Assembly (NCBI RefSeq): GCF_030272615.1
Contig: NC_081408.1
Location: 605,545,673-605,609,672, forward strand
DNA length: 64,000 bases
DNA from: Cryptomeria japonica
Lineage: Eukaryota; Streptophyta; Pinopsida; Cupressales; Cupressaceae
Direction of reading: 5' to 3'
Below, in pieces: positions 11,746 through 22,439 of the stretch (the stretch's first letter is position 1; every line of letters begins with the position of its first letter). The position numbers were made by a program, and so were the translations under genes. Under the pieces are notes generated by a model that worked only from the letters and a program-made list of their open reading frames with translations, was not told the origin of the DNA and made no database searches.

Positions 11746-14700
11746 TCATAAAGACCCCCCAAGGACAACTTCCTTCACCCCAAGCATAGAGCGCAACTGA
11801 AGATAGTGCGGCGATGCAAAAGGTTTCGTGAAGATGTCTGCAACCTGCTCGGTAGTGGGAATGTACTCGAGAATGAGAACACCATCCTGAATCAACTGGC
11901 GGATGAAATGCATGTGAAGCTCAATGTGCTTCATCCGTTGATGCTCTACCGGGTTGCGGGAAATATGAATAGCACTCTGATTGTCACACCAAAGAACAGT
12001 GGGACTATCAGGAGGAAAACCAAACTCAGTCATCAACTATCGAAGCCATAAGATCTCCTGACTGGCGAGCACAACAGCTCGATACTCAGCCTCTGTAGAT
12101 GATAATGCATGAGCAGTCTGCTTCTTGCAAGACCATGTGATAGGACCAGAGCCAAGACAGAAAACAAAGTCAGAAGTAGACTTCCGATCAATGACATCAC
12201 CAGCCCAATCTGAGTCAGTGTAGCCAACAATGTGAGGGTCTCCTGATGTATAGTGAATGCCATGAGAACTAGAGCCCTGAATGTACTGCATAATGCATTT
12301 GGCTGCTTGTCAATGACTCTCATGAGGATCATGGGAGAATCGAGAGACATGGCCAACCGCAAAGGAAACATCAGGACGGGTGTGAGTCAGGTACAACAAA
12401 CTGCCAACCAACTTCCTGTAAAGTGTAGAATCTACTAAAGGAGTGGGGCAAGCGGTGGTCAAAACAACCCCTGACTGAAATGGAGTGGGAGCAGGCTTGC
12501 AATCAAGCATGCCGAAGCGCTGAAGCATGTCAAGAGCATACTTTTGCTGGTAAATATAGATCCCATCAGAAGACTGAATCACCCGAAGACCAAGGAAATA
12601 GTGTAGAAGACCAAGATTTGTCATCTCAAACTAATCCATCAAGGCTCGTTGAGTATGACGAATCATAGAGGATGAGTTGTCGGTGATGAGGAGATCACCA
12701 ACATATAGCACAAGAATCAGGATCTCACCCTCAGGAAGTTGAATGTACACTGTGTGATCAGAATGACTGTGGGTGAACCTAGTGGAGAGCAAGAAAGAAT
12801 CCATCTTCTCATACCAAGCCTGAGGGGCCTGTTTGAGACCATACAAGGAACGCCAAAGTCTGCAAACCAAAGAACTATCCTGCACAAATCCCTGAGGCTG
12901 CTCCATGTAGATTTCCTCCTGTAGATCCCCATGCAAGAAGGCACTCTTCACATCCATCTGAAAAATAGGCCAACCCCGAGAAGCTGCAAGAGATAGTACA
13001 AAGCGAATGGAGTTCATCTTGGCAACTAGGGCAAAGGTCTCAGAGTAATCAATACCCTCAACCTGTGAGAAACCCTTCACAACAAGACGCGCTTTGTACT
13101 TATCAATGGAACCATCAGTAGCATACTGGGTGCGATACAACCAATGAAACTGAACCATCTTTCTGCCCTTGGGAAGAGGACAGAGATCCCAAGTATGATT
13201 CCTCATCAAAGAAGAATACTCCTCCTCCATAGCACAATCCCACTCAGGATGACTGGTAGCCTCTGAAAACTTCTGAGGATCATTTGAAATAGCATGACTC
13301 AAAAGACTAGAACCCACAGTATGAGAACGGGTCCGATGAGTATCTGAAGGATCACCGGCCAGAGGACCTGCCGCCTCAACAATAAAGAGAGCCCACTTGG
13401 GCATCTGAGGTGGAGCAGGTGGAGGTGGGGATGGTGGATCATCAGCACCATCATCAGAATCATCCTCAAAAAGATCCTGAAGAGATGCAGTGGAAGGAGT
13501 AGGCAGAGGAGTAGACACTGGAGTCGGGGTATCCATTGTGGGAAGGCGCTCATCAAACTGAACATCCCGGCAAAACATGACCTCTCTGGAATCAGGATCA
13601 AACAACCTGTATGCCTTAACATCCTCACAGTAGACAACAAAAATGAGTGGCCGGCTCTTCCGCTCCATGGCTTTCCTCTGAGCATCAGGAATAAAAGCCC
13701 ATGCCTCACTGCCAAACACTCAGAAAAAAGAAACATCAGGCTTGTTATGAGACCAAGCCTCCTTAGGAGTCATATGTCGAATAGCCTTGTGAGGCATCCG
13801 ATTCTGAATATAGTTGGCACAATTGAGTGCCTCAACCCAAAAAGATGAATCCATGGACCTAGACTGAATCATACAATTCACCATCTCTCGTAAGGTTTTG
13901 TTCTTGTGCTCAGCGACACCATTCTGCTGAGGGGTGTAGGGACCAGTAAACTGATGCTCCAAACCATTCTCAATGCAAAAATCTCTGAAATCCTGATTCA
14001 CATACTCCCCCCCATTATCTGTACGTATCCACCGAATAGAACATCCTGACTGCTTCTCAACAAATGTCTTGAAGATTCAAAATGAATCAAAGACATCAGA
14101 CTTGTACTTAAGAAAGTACACCCATGTGCGTCTGGAGAAGTCATCAATAAAAATGAGCACATACTTGGCCCCATAAAAAGAAGGAGTGGGAAATGACATG
14201 AGATCACTGTGAATCAACTCCAAGGGTACCAAAGCACGAGGGGCTCTTCCCTTCGAAAAGGGATCTCTGTGATGCTTGCCAAGCACACAACCATGACAAA
14301 CACCATCAATGCAAGAAATCTATGGGAGCCCAAGAACAAATGCCTGTGTACTCATCTGCTGAAGATATCTGTAATTGACATGGCCCAAGCGCTCATGCCA
14401 AAGCTTACTCACTGAATTTGTATGTGCTATAAGAGACGAACCAACACCCACAAAGGACTCAAATCCATCAAATCTGTACAGACGAGATGCAATATCCACA
14501 CTCCCAGTAGCCACAACCAAATCAGAGTCATGGAGGTCTTGAATAACCACATCATGTGGTGAGAACTCAACTGTCTTACCAGAGCCAGAGTGGCAAATCT
14601 GATAAATGGACAGGAGGTTCATCGAGATGTCAGGAGCAACCAAAACATCCTGCAGAGTACCCCCATCCAATGAGACAGAACCTGAACCCAAGACTGAAAG

Positions 14701-14904
14701 TTGAACTGAGTCACCCACTGCAATCTGTGAAGTACCACAAGAGGCAAGAGAAGTAACCAACTGCTGAGTGTGAGTCATATGGTGAGAAGCACCAGAATCA
14801 AGTATCCATGTGGACCCATAGGTCAAAGATCGAGCAGTGAGAGTGTGACCTTTCCTTGTGGAAAGAGAAGATGCTTGAGGTGAGGAGATGTGATGTTGCT
14901 GCAT
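11746..14904 (-). pseudogene. Element B pol: protease, integrase, RT, RNase H (broken)
   Basis: Read leftward it gives protease (WILDSGASHHM near 14810), the integrase zinc domain (LWHERLGHVNY; CHGCVLGKHH) and the integrase core. First Asp in LIHSDLM, second in RTDNGGEYV, Glu in NGVAEHKN. RT follows ([42 protein letters not shown]) and RNase H (YTDSDWAGD, STEAEYRAV, LWCDNQSAIHIS). At 12694-12705 the RT box is YVGD, not YVDD, which should abolish polymerase activity. Stops occur at 14320-14322 and 12631-12633 (TAG for CAG in A), at 14077-14079 (TGA, shared with A) and near 13720, 12310 and 12037. The end at 11746 is a normal terminal stop. Domain completeness with scattered stops indicates recent decay. 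Confidence 0.92.
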
Positions 14905-15777
14905 GGCTTCCTCTAAAGCCTCTAAACGTTTCCAACACCGGGAAACGAGATGTCCTTCCTTGCCACAAAAACTGCAAGTATCTCCTGATTTCTTCTTAGT
15001 CTTGGAGGAAGCCTCACCAGACTATGAAGATTTCCCATGCTTGGGAGGAAATGGTGGTTTAGATTCAGACTTGTGAGCAGACTTGGAGGGATTCTCACTA
15101 CCTGTAGAAGGATTCTTCAGCTTCGGTTTCTGCTTTTGTTTCTCCTTATAGGACTGAGAAACCAATTCTTTGTTCTTGGATCTTGAAAGCATATCCAGCT
15201 GAGAAATATGAGACCGCTCACGAGACAAACGCTCACAAAAGAAATCAAAGGTAGGCATGGTGAAATAAGCACCAAGCCATCCATGGTGGAGTAGAAAGCA
15301 GAGGCAAAAAACTGAAAAATGACCTCGAAGCTTTGAAAGAATCAAATGAATGCACTATGTGTTTGTCTTGATCTTGCCACATCCCTGAAGGACAGATTGG
15401 GTAGTCTTGAACTGGTTCAAGAAATCCTCAATGGTGGGAAAGGAATCAGGTGACAAAGAAACCAACTCTACCTCAATCTGCAATGCCAGAATCTCATTGA
15501 CCCTCCCGAATAGAGACTCAAACTTCAACCACATAGCCTGAGGAGTGAGCAACTCATCAAGGTGAAATAGAAGACTGTCAGAGACATGTAAGGAGAGAAA
15601 ACCCATAGCCTCATCCATCTTGTCACTGTGCTGAAGAAGCTCATAAGGACGCTGCAATACTGGCTGAACCTCATCTAAACAATACCACAACCCTCATTCC
15701 CCGAGGAGCCTCGTGATGCGGGGTTTCCAGGTGTGATAGTTGTGTGAAGTCAACAACTCAACTGAAGGATTAGCCAT
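14905..15777 (-). pseudogene. Element B gag (broken)
   Basis: The minus-strand ATG at 15775-15777 begins MANPSVELLTSHNYHTWK, near-identical in type to element A. A stop follows about 28 codons later near 15690. The frame then runs through the gag core (DEVQPVLQRPYELLQ, LLTPQAMWLKFESLFG), stops near 15355, and resumes with TMPTFDFFCERLSRER and the basic linker. A further stop near 15022 is followed by the CCHC knuckle CSFCGKEGHLVSRCW at about 14934-14975. Gag and pol share one frame, as in most plant copia elements. Confidence 0.86.
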
Positions 15778-17040
15778 GAGAAGAAAACTCTGTACCTACA
15801 CTTACACCTGCTTGGTGGGTTTTTTTATTATGTGATCTTTCAGACTAGACAGAAGATGCAGAAGGGTTTGTTCATTTTGAGAGTTTTGGTTTTTGTGATT
15901 TATGATATAAATGACATAAAGCAAGAAAAAACACCCCCCACAATAGATAAATCCAAACCCTAGTACATACTGATGAGAAGGAAGTAGTGCATAAGCAAAA
16001 AAAATTCAAACTGATATCTCATGTACCTGATGAAAATTATGAGAAAAAAGATCACAAATATTAATAGAGCATGCTGAGAGCCTTCCAACGCTTATTCGTT
16101 TTTTAAAAACGGAGTCCGTTTGCCCATTCTACGACCCTAGAAGTGTAGAAAAGAAGCCCGACTTTGACTGGAAAAAAGTATAGTCAAACAGAAGATTCAG
16201 GAAAAAAATCTAACTCCATGACGTCCAGCTCAAAACTATCTTTCCAACGCCTATTTGTTTGCCAAAATATGACTCTGGATGTCAAGATAGACCCAAAAAA
16301 CCAACCCCCTCTCAAAAAATGCTAGAGAGTGGAGAAGGCAGGAGAAGGTGGCTGGAGGGCAGCGGTGGTGGTGGTCGGGTTGGGCAGAGGTGGTGATCCC
16401 AGGTGGAATGGCGGCAGCAGGAACCTCTGGGCGCAACGGCGGCGACGGGAACCTCCGGGCGCGGCGGCTGCTGCAGGGGGCCGACGGCGGGGAGCGGCGG
16501 CGGCTACAAGGGAACGCCAATGACGGTGGGGGTCGAGCCGGGCAGTGACCGACAGCGGGAGCTGGAGGGGCTAGCGGGGAGCCTACACGCGGGCCGGACT
16601 GGCAGGCCAGTCGTCGTACGACGGCCAGGCTGTCAATACGGATTCCTGCGAAATCCAAAAAACCAAAATCCAAAATTTTTGTGGGATTTTAATTTTTTAG
16701 TAGATTTTTTGTGATTTAAAAATAAAAAATAAAAAATCCAGCCTGCATGCCATAAAAAGGCAAAAAAATAAAATTGATTTTTTCTCGATTTGCGTGCCAG
16801 AGCCGTACACCCCTGGAGTTGGAGAAAAAAATCACCCAGATGCTCAGGAGTAAAAAATGGACAAATTTTATATGACTGTAGGGGTTTTTGGGCCTTCTGA
16901 GCACGATGGTGAGGTCTGGTTTGGCCCAAAATGCTCAAAAAAAGGCCTATCCCTAAGCACACAAAAAAATTGCCTGAAACCCCAGATCTGCTTCCAATGC
17001 AAAAAATCTCAAAAACAGGAATAGATGGCTGCAGATTTGA
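15778..17040 (-). other. Untranslated leader of element B
   Basis: It lies between the primer site and gag and includes a GC-rich block at 16330-16640 with open frames on both strands that match no known protein. The rest has the GCAAACGG/CCAACGC-type stretches also seen in the leader of element A. Confidence 0.6.
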
Positions 17041-17052
17041 GCTCTGATACCA
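17041..17052 (-). other. Primer binding site of element B
   Basis: GCTCTGATACCA on the plus strand is TGGTATCAGAGC on the coding strand, directly adjoining the 5' LTR. It is complementary to initiator tRNA-Met. Confidence 0.95.
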
Positions 17053-17424
17053 TGTTGGAGTTGAGAAACACAACACCACAGGAGCCTAAAGATCTTCTGC
17101 AAGCTAAAAACAATTTGTTACAAGGAGAAGCAATGAAGCAAAAATAATCTGAAGAACAAAGACACAAGAAAAATATGCTCAAAAGAGGAGAGCTCAATAT
17201 TCACCAAAAATGTGTAGTGTCATAATAATACAAATAAAAGAAAAAACACCTCTAATAGCTCAAGAAACCCTAAAAGGGAAAACCTAGGCTTGCACATAAT
17301 AATTAATAAAAGAATTAATTATTGTGCACCTAATGTTAGCTTAAGTGTAAAAAGATAATAGGGAACTTAAATAATTAAACAAATATTGTTTAATCAATCA
17401 AGTAAATACCCAATTACTCTAACA
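17053..17424 (-). repeat. 5' LTR of element B
   Basis: The 372-bp LTR lies next to the primer site. It is collinear with 11163-11534 and is followed by the GTACA duplication. Confidence 0.95.
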
Positions 17425-19786
17425 GTACATGGGTGTACTTTCTTAAGTACAAGCCTGATGTCTTTGATTCATTTTGAGTCTTTAAGACATTTGTAAAGAA
17501 GTAGTCTGGTCTTTCCATCTGGAGGATACACACAGGTAATGGGAGAGAGTATGTGAATCAGGCTTTTATAGATTTCTGCGCAGAGAATGGTTTGCAGCAT
17601 CAGTTATTAGTTCCTCACACTCCTCAGCAGAATGGTGTTGCTGAGAGAAAGAAAAGAACATTACGAGAGATGGCCAATTGTAAACTTCAGTCATGTTCTA
17701 TGCAACCTGCTTTTTGGGCTAAGGAAGTTAATTGTGCCACTTATATTCAGAATCGGATGCCTCATAAGGCATTGCGCCAAATGACTCCTGAGGAGGTCTG
17801 GTCCCATGTCAATCTTGATGTTTCATCATTCCAAGTTTTTGGTAGTGAGGCTTGGGCATTTATTCTAGATGCTCAGGGGAAAGACATGGAGAGGAAATGT
17901 CGGCCACTCATTTTTGTTGGCTTTTGTGAGGATGTTAAGGCGTATAGGTTGTTTGATCCTAATTCCCAAGAGGTCCTGTTTAGGCAGGATGTCCAGTTTG
18001 ATGAGCACCTTCCTCAGATGGATTCTCCATCGCCAACTTCTCCCTCACTGCCTCCTCCTTCCTCTTCATCTTTTGAGGATTCCTTATTCATTGAGGATGA
18101 TGCAGATGATGGTCTGTCATCACCACCACCACCAACAACTCAACCTTTGCCCAAGTGGGCTCGATTTACAGTTGATATCATTGGTTCTATGGCAGGTGAT
18201 CCTTCAAATTCTCATCATACTCGTGTACCAACATCTGGTTCTAGTCTTCTGAGTCATGCCATTTCAGATGATCCTAAAAAAATTTCAGAGGTGATAGGTC
18301 ACCCAGAGTGGGATAGGGCCATGGATGAGGAGTATTCTTCTTTGATGAAGAATCATACTTGGGATCTTTGTACTCTTCCAAAAGGAAGAAACTTGGTTCG
18401 GTGCAAGTGGGTATACCGTACCAAGTATGATGCAGATGGTTCTATTAATAAGTATAAGGCTCATCTTGTTGCAAAGTGGTTTTCTCAGGTGGAGGGTATT
18501 GATTACTCCGAGACCTTTGCTCCAGTCGCCAAGATGAATTCTATTCGCTTTGTACTTTTGCTTGCAACTTCATAGGGATGGATAGTTTTTCAGATGGATG
18601 TGAAGAGTGCCTTCTTGCATGGAGACCTTCATAAGGAGATCTATATGGAGCAGCCTCAGGGATTTGTGCAAGATTCTTCTTTGGTTTGCAGACTTCGACG
18701 TTCATTATATGGTCTCAAATAGGCCCCTCGGGTCTGGTATGAGAAGATGGACTCTTTCTTACTCTCCACACTCTTCACACATTGTCATTTCAATCCCACA
18801 GTTTATATTAAGCGTCAAGGGGATGATATAGTTATTCTTGTGCTATATGTTGTTGATCTCATCATTACAGGTAGCTTGTCCTCCTTGATTTAGGATGTTC
18901 AGAGAGCTTTGATGGAGCAGTTTGAGATGACAGATCTTGGACTTCTGCATTATATTTTGGGCCTAGAGGTTATTCAGTCTTCCGATGGGATTTTCATACT
19001 TCAGCAGAAGTATGCTCTTGATATGCTTACTTGCAAGCCTGCACCTACACCATTTTAGTCAGGTGTTGTTTTGTTTGCCACTTGTTCTAGACCTTCCGTG
19101 GATCCTACTTTATACCAATAATTGATTGGTAGTTTGTTGTACCTGACACATGTACGCCTAGATCTTTTCTTTGCAGTTGGTCTTGTCTCTAGGTTCTCCC
19201 ATGATCCCCATGAGAGCCATTGGCAAGATGCCAAACGTATTTTGAGGTACATTCGGGGCATTACATAGTTTGGCATTCAGTATACTTCAGGATCCCCTAC
19301 ATTTTGGCTTCACTGACTCAGATTGGGTTGGTGATGCTCATGATCAGAAGTCTACTTCTGGCTTTGTTTTTTGCCTTGGTTCTAGCCCTATTACATGGTC
19401 TTGCAAGAAGAAGTCTGCTATTGCATTATCATCTATCGAGGCTAAGTACCAAGTAGCGGTGTTAGCTAGTCAGGAAGTTTTATGGCTTCGACACTTGATG
19501 GTTGAGTTTGGGTTTCCTCCTGATAGTCCCACTATTCTTTGGTGTGACAATCAGAGTGCCATTCACATTTCCCACAACCCAGTGGAGCACCAGAGGACTA
19601 AACACATTGAGTTTCACATGCACTTCACCAGACAGTTGATTCGGGATGGCTTTCACATCTTGGAGTACATTCCTATAGAGGAGCAGATTGTTGGCACCTT
19701 CACTAAACCTTTTGCATCTCTGCGTTACCTTTCAGTTGCGCTCTATGCTTGGGGTGAAGGAAGTTGTCCTTGGGGGGTCTCATTGA
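17425..19786 (+). pseudogene. Element A integrase C-terminal part, RT and RNase H (broken)
   Basis: After the duplicated GTACA the integrase frame resumes with WVYFLKYKPDVFDSF and a TGA at 17475-17477 that element B shares. At 17535-17537 GGT (Gly) stands where the second catalytic Asp is expected (HTGNGREYV). The Glu in NGVAERKK remains. RT has KAHLVAKWFSQVEGIDYSE, FQMDVKSAFLHGDL and, at 18846-18857, YVVD instead of YVDD. TAG stops at 18720 and 19056 replace CAG of element B. RNase H (19300-19690) keeps FTDSDWVGD, SSIEAKYQ and LWCDNQSAIHIS. A late frameshift precedes the stop at 19784-19786. The element is inactive for both integration and reverse transcription. Confidence 0.92.
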
Positions 19787-20009
19787 GGCCTTCCTTCATG
19801 TTTTTTTTTGCATGCTTTTTCCATTTCTTTTTGGAGTAGAGTTTTTTCCCACGTGGTTTTCTCTATTTCTCCGGTTTATAGAGATTTGGTTGTGATTCGG
19901 TACCTCATTAGGCTTTGTTGTTGGGACCCAAATTTGCCTTCTTCATGTAGTTGCATTTGCTTCATGCATTTAGTTTTTAGCTACTCCCTAAGTTCATCTT
20001 AAGGGGGGG
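19787..20009 (+). other. Element A 3' non-coding region and polypurine tract
   Basis: T-rich untranslated DNA ends in AAGGGGGGG at 20001-20009, the polypurine primer site directly before the 3' LTR. Confidence 0.85.
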
Positions 20010-20323
20010 TGTTAGAGTTATCATGTATTAGCTAATAATTATTTATTTAATTATTAGTCTATTATCCTCTACACTTCAGCTAAACTTAGGCATTTAATAA
20101 TATTATAGGCATTTAATAATATTATCCCTTTAGGGTTTCTTTAGGGTTGCATAATCTTCTTTTATAAGGATTGTATTGTATTTTCTTTTTCATTCCCTCT
20201 CTAAATGATAATCTTTTTCTTCAGAGCCATTAATGATTTTTTGCCTCCATTCTTCTCTTGTGACAGGTATTTTGCTTGCAAGTGTTCTTGGGATCTTTGA
20301 AGTTGTATTTCTCAACTTCTTCA
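20010..20323 (+). repeat. 3' LTR of element A
   Basis: The 314-bp LTR starts TGTTAGAGTTATC and ends CAACTTCTTCA. It lacks the TIR transposon of the 5' LTR and therefore serves as the empty site. Confidence 0.95.
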
Positions 20324-20328
20324 GATCT
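20324..20328. repeat. Right target-site duplication of element A (GATCT)
   Basis: It is identical to 6849-6853. Confidence 0.93.
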
Positions 20329-21381
20329 CATATTAGTTTTTGATTTTCAATATTCTTTTATGTAATTACATTAATCAACATTTGCATCGATCCAATTTCT
20401 AAATGCATCCTCTAACCTCTACATTATATTTTTACATCATTTTCTTTTAATGTCAACTAATCAACAAAAACTCATTAAATTAATTTAATTTTTTAATTAA
20501 TTGCATTGCTCAATCAAGCTTATGTCATTGCCATAATACCTACCAAGATAAATCAATCACTCATGTAGTAAATATGTTGTAAATTTTGGTTAGTTGATGG
20601 TTGAGCTCTACTCCCATCTCTCCAGTAAGTTCAGTGTCTCTAATTTTTTGCAATGGTTGAGCTCTTCTCCCACTTTGCTACTCTGATTCCTCTTTTTTGT
20701 CTTTGGATGTGTGTGGCACCAATATCCTATCAAATATGTTGTATATCAGGTTGAGCTTTTCTATATATATATACAAGTCTATCTTGTTTTGCCTTTAAAA
20801 AAAAAATTCATCAATTTATGATTGAGCTATACATCTAAATTGTAAGTTCATTTTATTTTCCTATAAAGATAAATACATTTAATTTTTTGGTTTCTTCTAA
20901 TTTCTAGTGTGAAAGTATTGTAGATGATGATAATTCTTTGACAAATCCAATTAAACATTTATGAATGACATAATTTTCTACCACCAATTTACAGAGTGTA
21001 TTTAGTTTGTTAATGTGGAGTTTCACCATTTCTAGCTTCACAAATCTCACAAAGTTCATCCAATTCATTGTGAAACATATTGAAGCTCAATGCGTAAGAG
21101 CAATAACCACCTTAAACCATTTTTTGTGTTTTCCCCTATATTAATAGATATTCAATAATTTAAAACATATAATATATTAGAAAAAACTATAGTGTTGAAT
21201 GATTATTAAAAATTCTTCAAAAAATAATTATAATAATAATTATTATGAAATAATATTAGCATGTTTATTATTAACTTTGAATTAACAATAACAATATTTA
21301 AGTTCCATATACTTCTTATGTGAAAATAATCAACCAAAAATATATAAAGAATTATAAATTTAAAAAACTACACCCACAATC
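20329..21381. other. AT-rich intergenic DNA
   Basis: No coding region was recognised. A phrase with GGTTGAGCTCT and CTCCCA recurs near 20600 and 20655. The rest is AT-rich. Confidence 0.5.
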
Positions 21382-21413
<32 letters not shown>

Positions 21414-21484
21414 ATATATATATATATATGTATGTATATATATATATATGTATGTATATATGTATATATATATATATATGTATG

Positions 21485-21539
<55 letters not shown>

Positions 21540-21583
21540 ATATATATATACATATATATATGTATGTATGTATGTATGTATAT
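21382..21583. repeat. (TA)n/(TATG)n microsatellite
   Basis: About 200 bases of TATA repeats are interspersed with TATG/TGTA units and end in five TATG repeats. Tyr/Ile-rich frames across it on both strands are artefacts. Confidence 0.95.
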
Positions 21584-21599
21584 GGTGAAAAATGATGAT

Positions 21600-22400
21600 G
21601 AAAACTTATTGTAAAACCCTAAAGATTCAACCACAAACAATCTAAGTCCTACAATGAAACATTCACCATACACCAATGAAGATACCTAAGTTCATGTAAA
21701 TCAACAAAATAAAGCAATATTACCATTCTCATGTCAAGTAGGGTTTCAATCTCTATTGTCTCATATCTCCATTGATCTTGTTTGATATATTTGCTCTCAG
21801 ATTTTATGTGTGCACAAGATCTCAACAAAGAATGGATTGTGGTTGATAGCTTGAGCGCAAGAAGACTTGATTGCATAAGATCGATTGACTAGTTAGGTGA
21901 TTAGGGTTGATAATGAAGGAAGCATCCCCTTATATAGAAGGCACTTTATAAAATGGAGGGATAATATTAAAAGATGAAAAGGATATTTGGTCAGCTAGGA
22001 TTAAAGGGTAGGTAGAAGAAATAATAAAATAATGAAGGGGTAGGTAGGGGAGAATTAAGAGATAAGTGACATGTGTCATAGAAGGAAAAAACCAATGAAT
22101 TAATTGAATAAATAAATATTTTTTTAAATAATAGAGGAAGTGGGATCAATTAAATAAATAAAAATAATTATTTAATTTAGGAGCAAGATAATTTAAATAA
22201 ATAAAAGTATTTATTTAAATTTGAAAAAGGCTAGAAGAGGCTAAATGAATTAATTAAATAAATAAAGACTTAGGATAAAATAATTAAATAAAAAACATAT
22301 TTATTTAATTAAAAGGGACAATTTTAAGTGTGTGTGTGTGAGGATTCCTCTAGAAAAATGCTAAAAGTAAGCGTTGAAACCTAGAATCAATTGCTACAAA
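21600..22400 (-). repeat. LTR-like relic
   Basis: On the minus strand AT-rich TTTAATTAATT runs precede an ACACATGTC motif, then a TATA-like box in CCTTCTATATAAGG (about 21931-21944) and a transcribed-looking region. The order resembles the LTR-like segments at 4410-5440 and 36190-37440. No partner LTR or target duplication was found. Confidence 0.3.
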
Positions 22401-22439
22401 AAATACAAGCAATTATGAACTAAAAACATAGATAAAAGA

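Larger units (their letters stand above)
11163..17424 (-). mobile_element. Ty1/copia LTR retrotransposon B, nested in element A
   Basis: It is a complete 6262-bp copia element in the reverse orientation, flanked by GTACA at 11158-11162 and 17425-17429. Both LTRs are 372 bp and differ by about 11 substitutions by eye (near 3%). The primer site is complementary to initiator tRNA-Met (17041-17052), and the polypurine tract abuts the left LTR. Gag, protease, integrase, RT and RNase H are all present in copia order but contain several stops. Its proteins are close to those of element A, so a relative jumped into a relative. The lower LTR divergence than in A agrees with its nested, younger position. 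Confidence 0.96.
6854..20323 (+). mobile_element. Ty1/copia LTR retrotransposon A (complete, nested insertions)
   Basis: The element is bounded by GATCT duplications and LTRs of the TG...CA type. In order it carries the 5' LTR (6854-8285), tRNA-iMet primer site (8286-8297), GC-rich leader, gag, protease, integrase, RT, RNase H, polypurine tract (20001-20009) and 3' LTR (20010-20323). Integrase before RT makes it copia type. Two later insertions break it: a TIR transposon in the 5' LTR (7142-8254) and copia element B in the integrase (11163-17424, duplicating GTACA). Without these it would be about 6.1 kb. Many stops, a changed RT active site and a lost integrase Asp show it can no longer move by itself. 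The two LTRs differ by roughly 17 substitutions over about 314 bases by eye, plus indels. Confidence 0.95.

Noticed and set aside
11158-17429. Long intron within a host gene (gene interrupted at 11162, resuming at 17425)
   Set aside because: The interruption is a complete LTR element with its own target duplication; the gene is retrotransposon pol.
21320-21676. Tyr/Ile-rich frames on both strands
   Set aside because: They arise from the (TA)n/(TATG)n microsatellite.
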